Translations under genes and position numbers: made by a program | Shown here: one piece after another, positions 30,018 through 33,748 of the stretch | Layout of the letters: each line of letters opens with the position of its first letter | Numbering within the stretch: the stretch's first letter is position 1 | Assembly: GCA_949285555.1 (NCBI GenBank) | Contig: CASDYG010000010.1 | Coordinates: 1-33,748, forward strand | DNA from: an uncultured Eubacteriales bacterium | GTDB lineage: Bacteria > Bacillota > Clostridia > Peptostreptococcales > Anaerovoracaceae | Direction of reading: 5' to 3' | Length of the DNA: 33,748 nucleotides | The notes under the pieces: generated by a model | Told to the model about the DNA's origin: nothing | Seen by the model: only the letters and a program-made list of their open reading frames with translations | Databases searched by the model: none

Positions 30018-30709
30018 TGGAATTACAAAAAAATAATAAACTAAATCCCAATCCCATAACAAAGCTTTTTGTTGTGGGATTACTCGGGATTACGGTGGTG
30101 AATTCCATACATCCCATTTTTGAATGGTTGATAATACTTATAATTTCCATTATGTTTATGATAAATGGATTCAAAAAAGATGCAATAAACAATGTTATAG
30201 TTTTTGCAATCTTTTTTATTGTTCCAAATTTCGAGGCATTGTCTCATCTACCGATTTTAATTAAAATATTTCTATCTTTACTATTTGTACTTAGAATGTT
30301 TTATATTCCGTATATAGCAGGAAAATTTCTGATAAAAACTTCAGATGTGGGAAGTATAATCTCCTCTATGGATGCATTAAAAATTCCTCAAGCAATATCT
30401 ATTCCAGTAGCTGTAATGTTTAGATTCTTTCCGTCGTTTGTGGAAGAAAAAAATAATATTAAAATGGCATTAAAAATAAGAGGGCTGAATACAAAAAATC
30501 CATTCAAATATTTAGAGTATGTAGCAGTGCCACTCTTAATTATTTCATCTAATATTGCTGATGATATCTCAAAAGCTGCAGAAACTAAGGCAATAGCAAA
30601 TCCCATAAAAAAGACCAGATATATAAAAGTACATGTGGGTGCAATAGATTTTATATATGCGATAATAATTTTAGGAGCTGTAGTAGGAGGATGGATATGC
30701 TTGAAATAA
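30017..30709 (+). CDS. ECF transporter T component
   Basis: 230 residues with about five membrane segments and the cytoplasmic coupling helices: VAVMFRFFPSFVEEKNNIKMALKIRGLNTKNP (first Ala-x-x-x-Arg-Gly type motif, KIRGL) and SKAAETKAIANPIKKTRY (second, less typical). EcfT joins the S component to the ATPases. The start is GTG at 30017, overlapping the TAG of the S gene by one base, with SD AGGA 8 bases before it. The gene is more AT-rich than the ABC genes upstream, with many AAA/ATA/AAT codons. It overlaps the A gene by 13 bases. Confidence 0.85.
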   Translation: MELQKNNKLNPNPITKLFVVGLLGITVVNSIHPIFEWLIILIISIMFMINGFKKDAINNVIVFAIFFIVPNFEALSHLPILIKIFLSLLFVLRMFYIPYIAGKFLIKTSDVGSIISSMDALKIPQAISIPVAVMFRFFPSFVEEKNNIKMALKIRGLNTKNPFKYLEYVAVPLLIISSNIADDISKAAETKAIANPIKKTRYIKVHVGAIDFIYAIIILGAVVGGWICLK

Positions 30710-32082
30710 AAGATTTTACACTAAAGAGCGGAGAGCATAAAATTCTGGAAAATATAAACTTAAAAATCATGGATGGGGAATGTGTACTCTTGACTGGTGA
30801 AAGTGGAAGCGGTAAAACCTCAATCATAAACTCTATAAATTCACTTTTATTTTTTTATGAAAATTTAGAAAGTAGCGGAAGTATAAAAGTAAATGGCAAG
30901 GAAATAAAAAATCAGGAACTCTATGAGACATCACTTATTATATCTAGCGTATTTCAAAATCCAAAAACTCATTTTTTTAATGTAAATACCACGCTTGAGC
31001 TTTTATTTTACCTGGAAAACATAGGGCTTACTACAGATGAAATGGATAAACGCATGGATGAAACCTTAAAACTTTTCCCAATAGAACACCTGCTGGGACG
31101 TAGCATATTTGAACTATCTGGTGGAGAAAAACAAATACTTTGCGTGGCTTCTGCATATATATCAGGATGTAAAATAATAGTGCTGGATGAACCATCTGCC
31201 AACTTGGATGAAAAACATATAGAAATAATAACAGAGATGTTAAAAAAATTAAAATCAAAAAAAATAACTTTAATACTTGCAGAACACAGAATTTATTATT
31301 CTATGGAAATTGTGGATAAAATATATCGAGTAGAAAAAGGAAAAATAGAAAATACATATTCAAGAAAAGAGTTCATGGAACTAGCAGACGAACAATTAAA
31401 AGAGTGGGGACTACGCGCCAGAGAAAAAACACCTCTACAAATACATGAAGTCACAAAAGGTAAAAATTTATTGATAAAAAATATTAAAATTGAATTTGAT
31501 GGAGAATGTGAATTAAAGGTAGAAGATGTAGCATTTGATATGGGGAAAATATATGGAATTGTAGGAAAAAATGGCTGCGGAAAATCAACCTTTTTTAGAG
31601 TGATGACGGGGCTAAATAAAAAGGATAAGAGTAAAATATATCTTGACGGAAAAGAAATATCAAAAAAAGAGAGGCTGAAAAACTCAAGCCTTGTGATGCA
31701 AGATGTAAATCATCAGCTCTTTTCTGATTCGGTGGAAGAGGAACTAAAACTGGGAATAAAAAATCTAGCACCTCAAAAAAAAGAAGAAATATTAAATGCA
31801 CTCGGGTTAATTCATTTAAAAGAAAGACATCCCATGAGCCTATCTGGTGGAGAAAAGCAAAGAGTTGCCATCGCATCTGTAATATGCAAAAATTCCAAAT
31901 TCATTTATTTTGACGAACCTACAAGCGGAATGGACTATAAAAATATGTTAAAAATATCCAAACTTATACGGGATATAAAAAAAGAAGATAATATAATATT
32001 TATAATCTCTCACGATATAGAATTTCTCAATAAGACGGCGGATTATATATTATGTTTAGAAAAATTTTGCAGAAAAATGTAA
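30697..32082 (+). CDS. ECF transporter A component, two ATPase domains in one protein
   Basis: 461 residues from the ATG at 30697; an ATG at 30691 touches the SD (AGGAGG, 30685-30690) and is less likely. Two fused ABC ATPases: domain 1 (about 1-220) with Walker A GESGSGKTS, signature LSGGEKQ and Walker B KIIVLDEPSANLD; domain 2 (about 250-461) with GKNGCGKST, LSGGEKQRVAIA and FIYFDEPTSGMD, His in ISHDIEF. Both look catalytically intact, so one protein replaces the EcfA1/EcfA2 pair. It closes the operon; no clear terminator follows. Very A-rich codon use like the T gene. Confidence 0.88.
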   Translation: MLEIKDFTLKSGEHKILENINLKIMDGECVLLTGESGSGKTSIINSINSLLFFYENLESSGSIKVNGKEIKNQELYETSLIISSVFQNPKTHFFNVNTTLELLFYLENIGLTTDEMDKRMDETLKLFPIEHLLGRSIFELSGGEKQILCVASAYISGCKIIVLDEPSANLDEKHIEIITEMLKKLKSKKITLILAEHRIYYSMEIVDKIYRVEKGKIENTYSRKEFMELADEQLKEWGLRAREKTPLQIHEVTKGKNLLIKNIKIEFDGECELKVEDVAFDMGKIYGIVGKNGCGKSTFFRVMTGLNKKDKSKIYLDGKEISKKERLKNSSLVMQDVNHQLFSDSVEEELKLGIKNLAPQKKEEILNALGLIHLKERHPMSLSGGEKQRVAIASVICKNSKFIYFDEPTSGMDYKNMLKISKLIRDIKKEDNIIFIISHDIEFLNKTADYILCLEKFCRKM

Positions 32083-32245
32083 TTTAAGGATACAAATTAT
32101 GAAATAGTACATGTAAAATTATGGTTTGAAATTAAATTTTTAAAAAATTTCGAATTCATACTCAAAATAACTGGAAAAATAGCTGAAATCAATGTATAAT
32201 TTATGTGATATATTTAATTATTTAATTATTTTTGGAGGTCCACAA
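32083..32245 (+). promoter_or_regulatory. Intergenic region with candidate promoter of the adhesin gene
   Basis: A perfect TATAAT at 32195-32200 with a weak CTGGAA (32171-32176), 18-base spacer, precedes the adhesin ATG by about 45 bases. SD GGAGG is at 32234-32238. AT-rich inverted sequence GAAATTAAATTTTT...AAAAATTTC (about 32129-32151) may end the ECF transcript but lacks a T-run. Confidence 0.45.
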
Positions 32246-33748
32246 ATGACTAAGCCAAACGCTATGAATAAAGTAATTGGACTTATACTGGTACTTGCAC
32301 TACTAGTTAGTACAGCGGTTTACTCTATGGGTGCAAAAAGTACATATGCAAACACGGGAAAAGAGATGGAAGCTGGTGGATCAGCCGCAGATCTTTTCAC
32401 CATAGACAAGGTAACGCTTTTAGATGAGGACGGTGAAACTGAAGCCAGCCAAGTAGCTTATTCTGATATGCAGGATGCAGCATACAATTATAAGCTGAAA
32501 TATGAGTTTGCTACAGAAAAAGGAGATGATGTAGGAAGAAAGGATCTCATACTTCACGTTCCAGATGGCTTTGTGGTAACAACTGTTACTGCTGAAAGGC
32601 CTTTTATCGTCAATGGTACACCACAGGGTACATTTACTTTAGATGGTGATACTAATACTGTTATCATCAGGTTTAATGAAACTGTAAATAACCTTAGCAA
32701 GGGTGAGTTTGTACTGGATATTTCTACAAATAACGAGCTTCTTAAGGCTAATCCAGACACACCATTAAATGTGGGTGGCAGGAGCATACCTGTTGTTAAG
32801 CATGAAATAGATACTGGAAACTTACCTCCAGCAGCTAAGAGCGGTGAGGTATATGAGGATGAGCCATTTAATGACGGACACCATATATTATGGACAATAT
32901 CAATCAATCCTGCTGCAAGGGGAGATTTGACGGAGCCTATGGTAATAGAAGATTCTATGCCAGGTATATATGGCAATGCAGCTGTTGTAATGGATGGGCT
33001 AAATCCAGAAGAGGGCAATCCATCTGCGCTTACTATTGCAGCAATAGAAGATGGAGCACCTGTTCCTGTAGAGGGATTGAGTGCGACTCTAAATCCGGCA
33101 AAAAATGGTTTTTCTGTAACTATTCCAGCGGAAAAAATAAATGGTAAAACTCTCGTAATGATGTATGTGGTCAGATACCTAAACAAAGAGGCAGGAGAGC
33201 TTTTGCAAATCCCTAATAATCTGACTGTTGAACCAAATGCCAACTTCCCTACAGGTGGAAAAATCAGTGAAGTGATTGATAAGAGCGGTGGAAGCGGTGT
33301 ATCTGATGCGCTCGGAACCTTTGCTGAAAATCATTATTTCTTCTCATCTATGGAGGAATATAATAATGGCAAGGAGAATGCGAGCAGCAAAATAGAGCAA
33401 GAAGAGCCTACAAAAGGTAGGAATGGTGTCCAGATTATTTCTAGTGCCTTTAGTGAAGAGGGGCTTGCTAAGACTGGCTATAAGCTGGTGAAAATGGAAG
33501 CTGGTACACCAGATACTACAGGAGTAGATGAGAAGGGCAAAGCCTACGAAAATGCCTTTTTTGAAAATAATAAGCATAAGGTGATAAACTATTATTATGT
33601 AAAGGAAGAGACCGAACCTGTAGAACCAGTTGAACCGAAGCCAGAACCAGAAGTACCTGCTCCTGTAGAGGAAAAGAAGGGTACATTTATCGAAGAGCAT
33701 CACTACTATGAAGATGAGGCAATGACTCAGGAAAATGAAGAACTAAAG
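32246..33748 (+). CDS. Large secreted surface adhesin-like protein, N-terminal part (runs off window)
   Basis: Open from ATG 32246 (SD GGAGG) to the end, 501 codons without a stop. A signal peptide MTKPNAMNKVIGLILVLALL...YA is cleaved near residue 35. Residues about 40-330 have the look of tandem Ig-like adhesin domains (FTIDKVTLLDEDGETEASQ, LILHVPDGFVVTTVTA, HHILWTISINPAARGDLTEPMVIEDSMPG), the last resembling Cna/SdrG-type or DUF11-like repeats. From about 450 a Pro/Glu-rich stretch (EPVEPVEPKPEPEVPAPVEE) acts as a stalk, then GTFIEEHHYYEDEA begins what may be a repeat region. A C-terminal wall anchor is expected but lies outside. Ligand unknown. Confidence 0.82.
   Translation, partial: MTKPNAMNKVIGLILVLALLVSTAVYSMGAKSTYANTGKEMEAGGSAADLFTIDKVTLLDEDGETEASQVAYSDMQDAAYNYKLKYEFATEKGDDVGRKDLILHVPDGFVVTTVTAERPFIVNGTPQGTFTLDGDTNTVIIRFNETVNNLSKGEFVLDISTNNELLKANPDTPLNVGGRSIPVVKHEIDTGNLPPAAKSGEVYEDEPFNDGHHILWTISINPAARGDLTEPMVIEDSMPGIYGNAAVVMDGLNPEEGNPSALTIAAIEDGAPVPVEGLSATLNPAKNGFSVTIPAEKINGKTLVMMYVVRYLNKEAGELLQIPNNLTVEPNANFPTGGKISEVIDKSGGSGVSDALGTFAENHYFFSSMEEYNNGKENASSKIEQEEPTKGRNGVQIISSAFSEEGLAKTGYKLVKMEAGTPDTTGVDEKGKAYENAFFENNKHKVINYYYVKEETEPVEPVEPKPEPEVPAPVEEKKGTFIEEHHYYEDEAMTQENEELK

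Noticed and set aside
32554-33243. Minus-strand ORF of 229 codons
   Set aside because: It is the antisense shadow of the adhesin gene, whose frame has signal peptide, SD and consistent codon use.
1-33748. CRISPR array, prophage, rRNA or tRNA genes, IS element with transposase
   Set aside because: No regular spaced direct repeats, no transposase or phage structural gene, and no tRNA fold other than the tmRNA end were found on reading both strands.

Overview
The window is a 33.7 kb, AT-rich chromosomal segment of a low-GC Gram-positive bacterium. The Gram-positive evidence is strong Shine-Dalgarno (SD) sites of the AGGAGG type, LPXTG-class surface proteins, an OatA-like wall acyltransferase, the rpsF-ssb-rpsR order and ECF transporters. 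Enzymes for formiminoglutamate use, class II aldolase and ABC/ECF transport suggest an anaerobic, host-associated Clostridia-type organism (perhaps near Eubacteriales Family XIII). The genus is a guess from the protein flavour, not a determination.

Layout. 1-545: 3' end of a wall-anchored surface protein. 652-1812: rpsF-ssb-rpsR with a probable S6:S18 leader. 1814-5611: fchA-ftcD-acyltransferase, overlapping genes. 5612-7068: AT-rich segment with a small secreted protein that seems to start at ATA, and a small membrane protein. 7136-8715 (minus): fba and a short MltG/YceG-like protein. 8765-11693: pseudouridine synthase, two signal peptidases and smpB, probably one operon. 11823-13500: TM2 protein, a non-coding stretch, LysE-type exporter (minus). 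13551-13931: ssrA (tmRNA). 13921-16175: a 2.25 kb insertion in the ssrA 3' end, bounded by 14-bp direct repeats, carrying one Schlafen-AlbA_2/ATPase regulator gene with repeated TTTTAACG operators and no integrase. 16405-20696: MarR regulator plus a heterodimeric ABC exporter, linked by shared palindromes. 20777-21776: SDR oxidoreductase (minus). 21782-24960: an rlmD/rumA-family gene whose conserved C-terminal extension is cut by an in-frame UGA and then split by about 0.9 kb of inserted DNA (broken NTF2-like gene, lipoprotein), followed by mobile-element debris (CD1845-like protein, broken replication-type gene). 24941-32082: TetR regulator, two ABC half-transporters, and a complete ECF module (S, T, double-ATPase A). 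32171-end: 5' part of a large secreted adhesin.

How the genes work together. The TetR-ABC-ABC-S-T-A block is best read as one uptake locus: an identical-geometry operator (GTTAG-N6-CTAAC) lies on the tetR promoter and again just before the first ABC gene. The MarR block has the same logic with an AATAGYATGCTATT palindrome. SmpB and tmRNA, the two parts of trans-translation, lie 1.9 kb apart. Two genes (the pseudouridine synthase and rlmD) have no SD and an extended -10 box ending 6 nt before the ATG, so they look leaderless.

All functions are read from the sequence and recalled family features; no database search was run.
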